Origin: Aliihoeflea sp. 40Bstr573 | GTDB lineage: Bacteria; Pseudomonadota; Alphaproteobacteria; Rhizobiales; Rhizobiaceae | Length of the DNA: 64,000 nucleotides | Assembly (NCBI RefSeq): GCF_024105655.1 | Contig: NZ_JAAAMH010000007.1 | Coordinates: 62,001-126,000 of the forward strand | Reading direction: 5' to 3' | Shown here: piece after piece, positions 24,766 through 33,500 of the stretch | Layout of the letters: each line of letters starts with the position of its first letter | Position numbering within the stretch: position 1 is the stretch's first letter | Notes under the pieces: model-generated | The model's database searches: none | Seen by the model: the letters and a program-made list of their open reading frames with translations, nothing else | What the model was told of the DNA's origin: nothing | Made by a program: the position numbers and the translations under genes

Positions 24766-25176
24766 CTAGGATGTCGGGGGCAGCGGTATCGCTCCGATAG
24801 TCTCGGCGAGCCAATCACGGGCAAGTCCAGCAGGACCTTCGGGATGCGGCGGGCGGACGACTACCGCAACATCCGCGTGGTGGAGTGCAATTTCGCAGGC
24901 CCCGACAAGTCGGCCATCGACGCCAATCTCGACGGTTAAGACGGCCGTCTCGGCTTCGTGAATCCGGGCAATGTCGAGCACAAGCTCGTAGGCCAGAAGC
25001 CGTTCGAAAAGCTCGCGCTGCGACTGGTGCTGACCAAACGCCCAGGTGGGCCAAGACTGAAATGCGATATCAATAACGTCTTCGTGATCAACGGCCGGTG
25101 GGACCGGTACGAGTAAGTGAGAAATGCCTGCGGGTGAAAGATGAAGCGCAATGTCCGACATGCAGCGACGCTGCAT
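24766..25176 (-). CDS. Hypothetical protein, up to 136 aa, possibly cut by the IS element
   Basis: Reads MSDIALHLSPAGISHLLVPV from an internal ATG at 25161, or five residues earlier from 25176. The composition is that of a normal soluble protein (ELFERLLAYELVLDIARIHE, AVLTVEIGVDGRLVGACEIA). Its stop codon (24766-24768) directly abuts the right end of the IS element, so the original 3' end may have been lost. A 21-bp interrupted palindrome covers both possible start codons. Family unknown. Confidence 0.45.
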   Translation of the reverse strand: MQRRCMSDIALHLSPAGISHLLVPVPPAVDHEDVIDIAFQSWPTWAFGQHQSQRELFERLLAYELVLDIARIHEAETAVLTVEIGVDGRLVGACEIALHHADVAVVVRPPHPEGPAGLARDWLAETIGAIPLPPTS

Positions 25177-25178
25177 GT
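25158..25178. promoter_or_regulatory. 21-bp interrupted palindrome across a start codon
   Basis: ACATGCAGCG A CGCTGCATGT: two perfect 10-bp arms around one central base. It covers both candidate start codons (25176 and 25161) of the 136-aa minus-strand gene and could be an operator or a translation-blocking stem. Confidence 0.45.
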
Positions 25179-25581
25179 TGGAGATGCATGGAACAACAGC
25201 ACGATGTCCAAAGGATAGCGATCACCAGGGATTGGTCGACGGCGATGACAGAGCAGATCGTTTGGAAGACGCTGGCGGCGCAGATCACGTTGACGGAGGG
25301 CCGCGTCTCCACCATTTTGCGTAAGACGTTCTTGCGCGGCTAATGATCACATGCCCGCGCGCCGAAGCTACTCGTCGGTATTTGCTCTTGTTATGGTGAC
25401 CCGTCCAACAGCAAGGATAGCATCTCAGCTACACGGCCAGCTGTGAGTTCTCTCGCCTGTGGCGACGGCTTTTCGGTTCACTGCGCCGCGACCGAAGAAT
25501 GGCAGCGTCGGACGTCCTTTTCCACTAAGGAAAGACCGTCAGAACCGTATCTCCATCTCACAGCGAAGCGATCAGGTCATC
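25179..25581. other. Gene-free boundary between island and polysaccharide locus
   Basis: About 400 bases; the plus-strand frame 25098-25343 is short, crosses the palindrome and has no family. I see no tRNA or direct repeat that would mark an attachment site. Confidence 0.4.
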
Positions 25582-26136
25582 TCATCCTCTTTTTTCCTGC
25601 CCAAACCGCTCAATTATAGTGCGCATTAATATGATGCAGTCCAACTTAACCGACTGATTCAGAACATAGTCCTTATCTTTGGTTGCCAGACGCTCTGGCT
25701 CGGACATATCGATCCCCTCGATCTGCGCCAAGCCAGTAATTCCAGGCCGAACTGCGAAAACACCGCGCCTTCGCCGTTCCTGGATCAGTCTGGTCTGGTT
25801 CGGGAGACAAGGTCGCGGTCCAACCAGGCTCATGTCGCCTCTGGTAACATTCCAGAGTTGCGGCAACTCGTCGAGCTTGGTGCGCCTCAGCATCGCGCCG
25901 ATGCGGGTGGTGTGGGCTGGGAGGGCAAGATGCGTGGCGACGTTGGGCGCATCGAGCCGCATAGTGCGAATCTTGTAGCAAACGAACGGCCTTTCATCGC
26001 GCCCGACCCGGAGCTGGCGGAAAAGCCCGGGACCGGGTGAATCGAATCGCGCCAGGACGATGAGGACGGCGATGACCGGCAGGGCAACGACAAGCCCCAG
26101 GCCGGCGATCGTGATATCGAGGAAGCGCTTCGCCAA
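25582..26136 (-). CDS. Undecaprenyl-phosphate sugar-1-phosphate transferase (bacterial sugar transferase)
   Basis: 184 residues, the catalytic domain of the WcaJ/WbaP class only. Motifs: KRFLDITIAGLGLVVALPVI (N-terminal reentrant membrane helix), CYKIRTMR (normally KFRTM), RRTKLDELPQLWNV (84-97), SLVGPRP (103-109), RPGITGLAQ (130-138) and the final DxxY segment. It would transfer a sugar phosphate from a UDP-sugar to undecaprenyl phosphate at the inner membrane, starting repeat or chain synthesis. The frame starts at a TTG; no in-frame ATG exists before the upstream stop, and AAGGA lies about 10 nt before it. Its place in a locus with a WbpM-like dehydratase suggests a QuiNAc-type first sugar (inference). 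Confidence 0.88.
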   Translation of the reverse strand: MAKRFLDITIAGLGLVVALPVIAVLIVLARFDSPGPGLFRQLRVGRDERPFVCYKIRTMRLDAPNVATHLALPAHTTRIGAMLRRTKLDELPQLWNVTRGDMSLVGPRPCLPNQTRLIQERRRRGVFAVRPGITGLAQIEGIDMSEPERLATKDKDYVLNQSVKLDCIILMRTIIERFGQEKRG

Positions 26137-26146
26137 GACTTTCCAT

Positions 26147-26176
26147 TCCTTGTCATGCCGGTCCTTGTCATGCCGG
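26147..26176. repeat. Perfect 15-bp tandem duplication upstream of the sugar transferase
   Basis: TCCTTGTCATGCCGG is repeated at 26147-26161 and 26162-26176, immediately upstream of the TTG start on the minus strand. The frame stays open through it. Confidence 0.8.
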
Positions 26177-26308
26177 CGAAATCGACCGCCAGCCGTTTCT
26201 CCCTAACCAGCCGGTTTCGAAACTGCAAACGATCGCGCGGGACTTTGCTCAGGTGGATTGTGCTGAGCCGGCCGATCAGTTAACCGGAGCCGCCACCCCT
26301 CACATGTC

Positions 26309-27451
26309 ATGAAGGCCAAGATCTTGCACAAGCGGCTACGCATAGGTGTGGATGCACGTAACCTGACCTCGCACATGACGGGGATCGGGCGCTATGTGCA
26401 CGAACTGAGCCGGGAACTGATCGCCGGCGGCCACGACCTCATCCTCTACCTGCCCGAAAAACCCAACGCGCAGGTCGCCGCGCTCAACGGCGCCAGGCTG
26501 CGCCTCGCGCGAATGCCGGGACCGATCCTGCGCCAGATCTGGGGGCATGCCATCCTGCCGGTCCAGTTGAGGCGCGACGCGCTCGACGTGTTCTGGGGGC
26601 CTGCCCATCGGCTGCCGCCGTTCCTCCCCGCTGATCTTGCACGGGTGGTGACGATCCACGATCTCGTCTGGCTCCACGCGCCAGAGACGATGCGCACCCG
26701 CACGCGCCTCGGCGAGCAGGTGTTCATGCGCCAATCGCTTGCGCGGGCCGACATCGTCGTCGCCGATTCCGAGGCGACCGGGCGCGACATTTCGGCGGCC
26801 TTTCCCGATCTCGGCCGCGAAATCGTCACCATTCATGCCGGCGTCAGCGGACGTCCGCCCGTCGGCGTGCCGCCGCCCCTGCCTTGCGGCATCGATCGTC
26901 CCTATGTCCTGTTTGTCGGAACACTCGAGCCGCGCAAGAACCTCAAGCGATTGCTCGATGCCTGGCGGCTGCTTCCCGAGGAACGACGCCGGGACTGGCT
27001 GCTCGTCATCGCAGGCGGCAAAGGCTGGGGCATCGACGACATGGCCGGCGAGATCGCCGCACGCAGCCTCGACGGCTCCGTCAGGCTGACCGGGTTCGTG
27101 AGCGAGGATGAGCTCGACGCGCTCTATGTCAACGCTATGCTTCTGGCCATGCCGTCGCTGTATGAAGGTTTTGGCCTGCCCATTGTGGAGGCGAACGCGC
27201 GGGGCGTTCCCGCGCTGACATCGAACCTGTCCTGCCTGCCGGAAATCGCCGGTCCCGGTGCGATCCTGGTCGACCCGACGTCTCCAGCGTCGATCGCAGC
27301 CGGGCTCGACAGCGTCTTGTCGGGGCAACGCGACTGGAAGACGCTGTCGCGCGCGGCGAGGGCCAACGCTGCGCGATTCGATTGGTCCACCGCGGCAAGG
27401 CAGTTGCTCAACGTGTTCGAAACCGCGATCGCGACGAGAAGAGCCGCCTGA
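26309..27451 (+). CDS. Glycosyltransferase, GT4 family (GT-B fold)
   Basis: 380 residues. The N-terminal Rossmann half begins RIGVDARNLTSHMTGIGRYV, with the GIGRY acceptor-side loop; the C-terminal half has the nucleotide-sugar site LFVGTLEPRKNLKRLLDA and the retaining-GT4 EX7E motif in PSLYEGFGLPIVEANARG. Cytoplasmic or membrane-associated, it adds a sugar from an activated donor to the lipid-linked chain, probably a mannose- or rhamnose-type residue given the locus. Its stop overlaps the next start by one base. No strong ribosome binding site precedes the ATG at 26309; a TTG seven codons later is possible. Confidence 0.92.
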   Translation: MKAKILHKRLRIGVDARNLTSHMTGIGRYVHELSRELIAGGHDLILYLPEKPNAQVAALNGARLRLARMPGPILRQIWGHAILPVQLRRDALDVFWGPAHRLPPFLPADLARVVTIHDLVWLHAPETMRTRTRLGEQVFMRQSLARADIVVADSEATGRDISAAFPDLGREIVTIHAGVSGRPPVGVPPPLPCGIDRPYVLFVGTLEPRKNLKRLLDAWRLLPEERRRDWLLVIAGGKGWGIDDMAGEIAARSLDGSVRLTGFVSEDELDALYVNAMLLAMPSLYEGFGLPIVEANARGVPALTSNLSCLPEIAGPGAILVDPTSPASIAAGLDSVLSGQRDWKTLSRAARANAARFDWSTAARQLLNVFETAIATRRAA

Positions 27452-28581
27452 TGCGCGTCCTTCATGTGTTCAAGACCTATTGGCCCGAGACCTATGGCGG
27501 CATCGAGCGGGCGATCAACTCGATCGCGGAAGGCACGGCCGATCTCGGCGCCTCTAGCACGGTCTTCACCCTCGCATCACACACGGCCGACCTGCCGGAG
27601 ACGTTGGGAAGACAGCGCATCGTGCGCGCCAAGCGCACGTTCGAGGTCGCATCGACGGGCCTGTCGCTCAACGCCATCGGCGGTTTCCGTCAGTCGGTCG
27701 CCGAGGCCGATCTCGTCCATTACCATTTCCCCTGGCCGTTCATGGACGTGCTCCATTTCGCCGGCCGGGTGCGCAAGCCCGCGGTGCTTTCCTACCACTC
27801 CGACATCGTCAAGCAGCGCAGAATGCTGCAGGTCTATCGACCGCTGATGAACCGCTTCCTGTCGCGGATGGACGCGATCGTGGCGACCTCTCCCGACTAT
27901 GCCGCCACGAGCCCGACGCTGAGCGCGTTCATCAACCAGCTGCACATTATCCCGCTCGGTCTCGAACGTCGGGACCACCCCCCCGCCGCACCGGAGCTCC
28001 TCGCCAGCTGGCGGCAGCGCTTCCCGCGCCCGTTTTTCCTGTTCACCGGCGTCTTCCGTTACTACAAGGGGCTGCACATCCTGATCGAAGCCGCAAAGGC
28101 CGTCGACGCTGACATCGTTTTGGTCGGCGCGGGACCCGAAGAAGGCGCTCTGCGCGCGCAGGCGCTTGGCCTTGGCGCCGCCAATGTCCATTTCGTCGGT
28201 GCGGTCGAAGACGCGGACAAGAATGCGTTGCTCGAACTGTGCCGCGGATTCGTGTTCCCCTCCCATCTTCGCTCCGAAGCTTATGGCCTGTCGCTCGTCG
28301 AGGCCGCGATGATGGGAAAACCGATGATCTCCTGCGAGATCGGCTCGGGGATGAGCTTCATCAATCGCGACGGCGAGACGGGCATCGTGGTCCCGCCGCG
28401 CGATCCGCGCGCGCTCGGCGCAGCCATGCGGGTTCTCGTCGAAGACCCCGCCGAGTCCCGGCGCATGGGCGAGGCGGCGCAAGAACGTTATCGCGAGCAA
28501 TTCACGGCCAAGCGCATGGCGGCGTCGTATTTCGCGCTTTATCAAGACGTGCTCTCGCGAGGCAAATCGCGCCGTCCCTAG
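27451..28581 (+). CDS. Glycosyltransferase, GT4 family
   Basis: 376 residues. Starts MRVLHVFKTYWPETYGGIER, with the GGIE acceptor loop typical of GT4 enzymes; the donor half has FFLFTGVFRYYKGLHILIEA, LVGAGPEEG and the motif FPSHLRSEAYGLSLVEAAMM. Overlaps the preceding glycosyltransferase by one base, so both are made together. It extends the same glycan. Linkage and donor cannot be read from the sequence. Confidence 0.92.
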   Translation: MRVLHVFKTYWPETYGGIERAINSIAEGTADLGASSTVFTLASHTADLPETLGRQRIVRAKRTFEVASTGLSLNAIGGFRQSVAEADLVHYHFPWPFMDVLHFAGRVRKPAVLSYHSDIVKQRRMLQVYRPLMNRFLSRMDAIVATSPDYAATSPTLSAFINQLHIIPLGLERRDHPPAAPELLASWRQRFPRPFFLFTGVFRYYKGLHILIEAAKAVDADIVLVGAGPEEGALRAQALGLGAANVHFVGAVEDADKNALLELCRGFVFPSHLRSEAYGLSLVEAAMMGKPMISCEIGSGMSFINRDGETGIVVPPRDPRALGAAMRVLVEDPAESRRMGEAAQERYREQFTAKRMAASYFALYQDVLSRGKSRRP

Positions 28582-28658
28582 CGTCTGCGCTCTACTTGTA
28601 ACTTCACGGATCGTGTCCTAGAAGCGCCCAGTATTCTACAAATATCAGAAAATGGTCC

Positions 28659-29738
28659 ATGCTCGATTTTGAAAAGGCCCTGGCTGGCAAATCCGTTTTC
28701 GTCACCGGTCATTCCGGCTTCACGGGGAGCTGGCTTTGCGCCTGGTTTGCCAAGGCCGGGATCAATGTCAGCGGCTTTTCGCTCGCGCCGGAACCGCACG
28801 AGGCGCTGTTTTCGCTACTTGGCCTGGACGATGACGTATCGAGCGTCACCGGCGACATCCTGGACCTGGGACGGCTGCAGCGCGCGATGAAAGACGCGCA
28901 GCCTGAGATCGTCATTCATCTCGCCGCCCAGCCGCTGGTGCGCAAGTCCTACCGCGAGCCCTTGCGGACCTTCGCGGTCAACGCGCAGGGCACGGCGAAC
29001 GTGCTCGAGGCGGCACGCCTGACGCCGTCTGTACGCGGCATCGTCGCCATCACCACCGATAAGGTCTATGACAATCGCGAATGGGCCTGGGCCTACCGCG
29101 AAAACGATCCGATCGGCGGCAAGGATCCCTACAGCGCGTCCAAGGCGGCCGCGGAAATGGTCATCAAGGGCTATCGAAGCCTGCCCGGCGGCGAAGGCGG
29201 GATGCCGCTTATCGCCACCGCGCGCGGTGGCAACATCATCGGCGGCGGCGATTTCTCGGAGGACAGGCTGATCCCCGATTTCGTGCGCGCGGTCGGGACC
29301 GGCAATCCGCTGACCCTGCGCTTTCCCGACGCGACGCGCCCTTGGCAGCACGTGCTTGCGCTGGTGCAGGGCTATGGAACGCTGGCAGCGGGACTTCTAT
29401 CGGATGCACCAGAGAAGGTCGCCCGGGCCTGGAACCTCGGCCCGAACGATCCCGGCCAGTACACCGTCCGCTCCGTGCTCGAGACGATGTCGGGCGTGTG
29501 GACCCGACCCGACCTTCGCTACCTCGACGAACCTCTGCCGGAGGCCGGGGCCCTCCAGCTCGACAGCCGCCTCGCCTATAACGAGATCAACTGGCGCCAG
29601 CCCTGGAGCGTGCCGCGCATGGTAGAGGAGACGGCGCTTTGGTATCGTGAACACGCACGCAGCGGCGACATGCGCGCCTTCACCGGCGCCCAGATCGACG
29701 CATGGCGCCGCGGTCTTGCGGCCCTGGCCGCGAGCTGA
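28659..29738 (+). CDS. rfbG: CDP-glucose 4,6-dehydratase
   Basis: 359 residues, SDR family. NAD-binding VTGHSGFTGSWLCAWFA, the active-site Thr-Thr-Asp-Lys (ITTDKVY) and YxxxK in DPYSASKAAAEMV, then the characteristic ARGGNIIGGGDFSEDRLIPD of RfbG. It converts CDP-glucose to CDP-4-keto-6-deoxyglucose with bound NAD+. The partner RfbF is encoded three genes downstream (31659). The next gene starts on the stop's last base and probably encodes the reductase or epimerase that uses this product. Confidence 0.93.
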   Translation: MLDFEKALAGKSVFVTGHSGFTGSWLCAWFAKAGINVSGFSLAPEPHEALFSLLGLDDDVSSVTGDILDLGRLQRAMKDAQPEIVIHLAAQPLVRKSYREPLRTFAVNAQGTANVLEAARLTPSVRGIVAITTDKVYDNREWAWAYRENDPIGGKDPYSASKAAAEMVIKGYRSLPGGEGGMPLIATARGGNIIGGGDFSEDRLIPDFVRAVGTGNPLTLRFPDATRPWQHVLALVQGYGTLAAGLLSDAPEKVARAWNLGPNDPGQYTVRSVLETMSGVWTRPDLRYLDEPLPEAGALQLDSRLAYNEINWRQPWSVPRMVEETALWYREHARSGDMRAFTGAQIDAWRRGLAALAAS

Positions 29739-30664
29739 TGCGCATCCTCGTCACAGGCGCGGGAGGCTTCCTCGGGCAACGCCTGACGCGACACCTGCGC
29801 GCGGCGGGCCATGAGCCGGTCGCGACCACGCGCAACCGCGAAATGGCGGCCTCGGGGGACGTGCATCATCTCGCCGACGCGCTCGACGCCGGCGCCTATG
29901 GCCGCCTGATCGCCGCGCAGGACATCGAGGCCGTCGTCAACCTCGTGGCAGCCGGCGTCGATCCGTCCGATCGCGACATCCCGCGATTGGTTCGGGCAAA
30001 TTCAAGCTTTCCCGCCGAACTGGCCGTGGCCGCGAAGGCGGCAGGGGTTCGCAGCTTCGTCCATGCCGGATCGAGCGCCGAATATGCGCCGGCGGTCCGG
30101 GCGAGCGGGATGCGCGAGGACGATGCGCCGACGCGTGACAAGATCTACGGCGCGACCAAGGCGGCCGGCTCGCTTCTCCTGGAAGCGACGGCGCGCGAGA
30201 TCGGCCTTCGCTGTGCCATCGTGCGACTGTTCAACATTTTCGGCCCTGGCGAAAAATCCTACCGACTCTTTCCGTCCCTCGTCGACCGATTGTCGCGCGG
30301 CGAGGAGGTCGCGCTTTCGGCCGGAACGCAGATGCGCGACTTCCTGTTTGTCGACGACGCTTGCCGCGCAATTCTCGAAGTGCTAGTCGCGCTGGACGCG
30401 CAACCGGGCGTCGGCGGCACCTACAATCTGGCAAGCGGCAAAGGGCTGGCGGTCCGCGACTTCGCCTTGGCGATCGCCGCGGAAATGGCAGCCGATCCGC
30501 ATCTGCTGAAGTTCGGACAATTGCCGATGCGGCCCGACGATTTGCCTTATGTGGTTGCCGATACCAGCCGTCTCGACGATCTGATCGGCCCGGCGGCCAC
30601 CACCCGCCTGGCAGATGCGATCGCAGCGACACTGGCGGAAACGAAACGATGCGAGGCCCCATGA
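29738..30664 (+). CDS. NAD(P)-dependent epimerase/reductase, probably acting on the CDP-4-keto-6-deoxyhexose
   Basis: 308 residues, extended SDR: MRILVTGAGGFLGQRLTRHL (cofactor site), AGSSAEYAP and YGATKAAGSLLL (Tyr-x3-Lys), then RLFNIFGPGEK and the substrate-side MRDFLFVDDACRA. It follows rfbG with a 1-nt overlap and precedes the GT2 gene with a 4-nt overlap, so the likely substrate is the RfbG product, by analogy with the RfbJ-type reductases of CDP-abequose and CDP-paratose synthesis. The stereochemistry of the final sugar is not decidable. Confidence 0.85.
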   Translation: MRILVTGAGGFLGQRLTRHLRAAGHEPVATTRNREMAASGDVHHLADALDAGAYGRLIAAQDIEAVVNLVAAGVDPSDRDIPRLVRANSSFPAELAVAAKAAGVRSFVHAGSSAEYAPAVRASGMREDDAPTRDKIYGATKAAGSLLLEATAREIGLRCAIVRLFNIFGPGEKSYRLFPSLVDRLSRGEEVALSAGTQMRDFLFVDDACRAILEVLVALDAQPGVGGTYNLASGKGLAVRDFALAIAAEMAADPHLLKFGQLPMRPDDLPYVVADTSRLDDLIGPAATTRLADAIAATLAETKRCEAP

Positions 30665-31647
30665 ACGGACCCGAGCGCAGGCCGCGCGAGAGCCAGATGC
30701 CACTGATCTCCATCGCCATCCCGGTCTACAACGAAGCGCTCAACATGGACGCGCTTTACAGGCGGCTGACCGGCGTCGCCGAGCGCATGTCGGACCGCTG
30801 CCGCATGGAATTCGTTTTCTCCGACAACAATTCCACCGACGACACCTGGAGCCGGATCGAGGCGTTCGCCGCGAGCGATGCACGCGTCCGCGCGATCCGC
30901 TTTTCCAAGAATGTCGGCTTCCAGCGGTCGATTATGGCGAACTACCTGCACACGCGCGGCGACGCGGTGATGCAGATCGACGCCGATCTGCAGGACCCGC
31001 CGGAGATGCTCGAGCAGTTCTTCGAGGTTTGGCAAAAGGGTTTCGACGTCGTATACGGTGTCCGGCGCAAGCGCCGCGAGGCCGCATGGATGAACCAGTT
31101 CCGCCGCTTCGGCTACTGGATGATCAACGCGATCAGCGAACACGACATCCCGCGCGACGTCGGCGATTTCCGGCTCGTCGACCGCAAGGTCATCCGCGCC
31201 CTGTCGCAGATGCGCACGCCCAATCCCTATCTGCGGGGCATGATCGCCGGCCTCGGCTTCCGGCAGACGGGCCTGGAATACGAGCGCGATGCGCGTGTAG
31301 CGGGCGAAAGCAAGTTCGGGCTGTCGCGCCTCCTGCGCCTCGGGCTGACGGCGGTGTTCAACCATTCGTCGGTGCCGCTGCGCATGGCCTCGATCCTCGG
31401 CATCATGATGATCGCGGTGTCGGCCATGGGAACGATCTACTTCGTGTTGCTGAAAATACTGCAGCCGGAACTGCCTCAGGGCCTTGCCAGCATGCATGTT
31501 CTCGTGCTTTTCGGCATCGGCCTCCAGTCATTACTTCTGGGAATCATCGGCGAGTACATCTTGCGCATCTATCTCATGCTGCGCGCCGAACCGCTCGCCA
31601 TCGTCGACAGCTCGATCAACATCGAGCCTGCGGAACTCGTACTCTAG
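30661..31647 (+). CDS. Glycosyltransferase family 2 with two C-terminal membrane helices (GtrB/DPM1-like)
   Basis: 328 residues. GT-A motifs: SIAIPVYNEALNMDALYR, FSDNNSTDDTW, KNVGFQRSIM and metal-binding DADLQDPPE; a GESKFGLSRLLRLG segment follows and two membrane helices near residues 240-300. This layout is that of polyprenyl-phosphate glycosyltransferases, which load a sugar on undecaprenyl phosphate on the cytoplasmic face. It sits between the CDP-sugar genes and a flippase-like gene, suggesting it loads the modified sugar for periplasmic transfer. Start at 30661 (ATGA overlap); an internal MPLISIAIPVYN is possible. Confidence 0.9.
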   Translation: MNGPERRPRESQMPLISIAIPVYNEALNMDALYRRLTGVAERMSDRCRMEFVFSDNNSTDDTWSRIEAFAASDARVRAIRFSKNVGFQRSIMANYLHTRGDAVMQIDADLQDPPEMLEQFFEVWQKGFDVVYGVRRKRREAAWMNQFRRFGYWMINAISEHDIPRDVGDFRLVDRKVIRALSQMRTPNPYLRGMIAGLGFRQTGLEYERDARVAGESKFGLSRLLRLGLTAVFNHSSVPLRMASILGIMMIAVSAMGTIYFVLLKILQPELPQGLASMHVLVLFGIGLQSLLLGIIGEYILRIYLMLRAEPLAIVDSSINIEPAELVL

Positions 31648-31658
31648 GAACTCAACCC

Positions 31659-32429
31659 ATGAAACTGGTCATTCTCGCAGGCGGCCTGGGCACGCGCATC
31701 GCCGAGGAATCCGAGACCAAGCCGAAGCCAATGGTCGAAGTCGGCGGGCGGCCCCTCCTGTGGCACATCATGAAGACCTATGCCCACCATGGGGTCAGCG
31801 AGTTCGTCATCTGCCTCGGCTACAAGGGCTACGTGATCAAGGAGTTCTTCATGAACTACCAGCGTCACCTGTCCAATCTCGAGATCAACCTCAAGGACGG
31901 CAGCACCACCGTCCTCGAAAGCTCCGCCGAAGACTGGAAGGTCACGCTGATCGAGACCGGCGAGAGCACGATGACCGGTGGGCGCCTGAAGCGCGTCGCC
32001 CCCTATCTCGGCAACGAAACCTTCTGCATGACCTATGGCGACGGCCTGTCGAATATCGACATCACGGCGGAACTCGCCTTCCACAGGAAGCACGGCAAGC
32101 TCGCGACGGTCGCCGCCGTCCAGCCGCCCGGCCGTTTCGGCGTCCTTGCGGTCGAGGACGACGGCACGGTCTCTTCCTTCCAGGAAAAGCCGAGCGACGA
32201 GATCGGCTGGATCAATGGCGGGTTCTTCGTCCTCGAGCCGAAGGCCATCGACTACACCGCCGGCGACGAGACGTCGTTCGAGCAGGAGCCGCTGAAGACC
32301 CTTGCGCGCGACGGCCAGTTGGCCGCCTTCGAGCATCACGGCTTCTGGCAGCCTTGCGACACGCTTCGCGACAAGCGCGAGTTGGAAAAGCACTGGGCCG
32401 AAGGCCGTGCACCCTGGCGTGTCTGGTAA
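31659..32429 (+). CDS. rfbF: Glucose-1-phosphate cytidylyltransferase
   Basis: 256 residues. Nucleotidyltransferase fold with LAGGLGTRIAEESETKPKPM at residues 6-25, the TYGDGLSNIDI metal/nucleotide site, FQEKP and INGGFFV. It makes CDP-glucose from CTP and glucose-1-phosphate, the substrate of RfbG. Length and motifs fit RfbF closely. It lies 11 bases after the GT2 gene and 12 before the flippase-like gene in one plus-strand operon. Confidence 0.94.
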   Translation: MKLVILAGGLGTRIAEESETKPKPMVEVGGRPLLWHIMKTYAHHGVSEFVICLGYKGYVIKEFFMNYQRHLSNLEINLKDGSTTVLESSAEDWKVTLIETGESTMTGGRLKRVAPYLGNETFCMTYGDGLSNIDITAELAFHRKHGKLATVAAVQPPGRFGVLAVEDDGTVSSFQEKPSDEIGWINGGFFVLEPKAIDYTAGDETSFEQEPLKTLARDGQLAAFEHHGFWQPCDTLRDKRELEKHWAEGRAPWRVW

Positions 32430-32441
32430 GCGCCGCGGTCC

Positions 32442-33500
32442 ATGAGCCAAACCCCGTCCGTGCAACTTGGCAAGACCCGCATCCACGTCCGCTCGATCGT
32501 CGGGTGGGCAGTGTCGATCCTGTGCCTGGGGCTGATCGCCTGGAACGTCGATCTGGCCGGCGCTGCGGCGGCCATGCGCGATTTCGCCTGGCCGTTCGTC
32601 CTGCTCGCGCTCGTCGGGTTGTCGTTCGGCTATGCCATGCGCATCATCCGGTGGGCCGTGATGCTGCGCGCGACGGAGACGGCTGTGCGGACCGGCGATT
32701 GCGCGGCGCCGTTCCTCGGTTCGATCGCGCTCAACAACGTGCTGCCGCTGCGCGCGGGCGACATCGTGCGCGGTACGGTCTTTCCGGCCGCGATCGGCGT
32801 GCCGCGCACGACCGCGATCAGTTCGATCGTCATGGAGCGGCTGCTCGATCTGTTGACGCTTGTTCTTTTCCTGACCGTCGGCACCTCGGTGCTGCGCGGT
32901 GCGCGCCTGCCGGACTGGCTGGTCGAAGGCACGATCGTGCTCGCGATCATCGGCGCGATCTCGCTGCTCGCGATCTTCCTTTTCAGCGGAGCGATCGCGC
33001 GGATGCTGCTCGGCCAAGCGGGACGACGCCCCGAGGGCGACATCGTCGGCAAGGGGCTGCGGGTGGCCGCCGAATTCCTCGACGGCTTTCGACACATGTC
33101 GGCCCCGCGCGCGCTCGGCGCGGTCTTCGCATTGTCGATACTGGTCTGGCTCGGCGAGTCGGCCGCCTTCTACTTCGTGATGGCCGGCTTCGGCATCGAA
33201 CAGCCGCCCATCGCCGCACTGCTCGTCATGGCTTTCGTCACGCTTTCCACCCTCGTCCCGTCCTCACCCGGCTATGTGGGCCCGTTCCACCTGGCCGCGT
33301 TCTCGGTGATGATTCTATTGGGGGTGAGCGAGGAAGTCGCGACCAGCTTCGCGGTTTTGTCACATTTGATGGTATGGGTGCCCACGACCGTGGCCGGGGG
33401 CATCGCCATGCTTGCACGCCCGGAGATTTTCCGCACCGCCCGATCGGTGCAGGCCCGCGCTGCCCAGGAGAGAGATACGCATGACATCCCAACCGTATGA
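32442..33500 (+). CDS. Flippase-like / LPG-synthase-TM family (UPF0104) membrane protein
   Basis: 352 residues with about eight membrane helices. Family marks: IIRWAVMLRA, the polar LNNVLPLRAGDIVRG loop after helix 2, ERLLDLLTL, and VPSSPGYVGPFHLAAFSVM. Proteins of this family are the transmembrane part of lysylphosphatidylglycerol synthase and are often found in glycan loci where they are suspected lipid-linked sugar flippases (function in most cases unproven). Its last 20 bases overlap the start of the FAD-oxidoreductase gene. It could move the sugar-lipid made by the GT2 enzyme across the membrane. Confidence 0.85.
   Translation: MSQTPSVQLGKTRIHVRSIVGWAVSILCLGLIAWNVDLAGAAAAMRDFAWPFVLLALVGLSFGYAMRIIRWAVMLRATETAVRTGDCAAPFLGSIALNNVLPLRAGDIVRGTVFPAAIGVPRTTAISSIVMERLLDLLTLVLFLTVGTSVLRGARLPDWLVEGTIVLAIIGAISLLAIFLFSGAIARMLLGQAGRRPEGDIVGKGLRVAAEFLDGFRHMSAPRALGAVFALSILVWLGESAAFYFVMAGFGIEQPPIAALLVMAFVTLSTLVPSSPGYVGPFHLAAFSVMILLGVSEEVATSFAVLSHLMVWVPTTVAGGIAMLARPEIFRTARSVQARAAQERDTHDIPTV

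Noticed and set aside
31484-33484. 666-residue plus-strand frame across rfbF and the flippase-like gene
   Set aside because: Out of frame with two genes whose motifs are certain; composition is almost all Arg, Ala and Gly.
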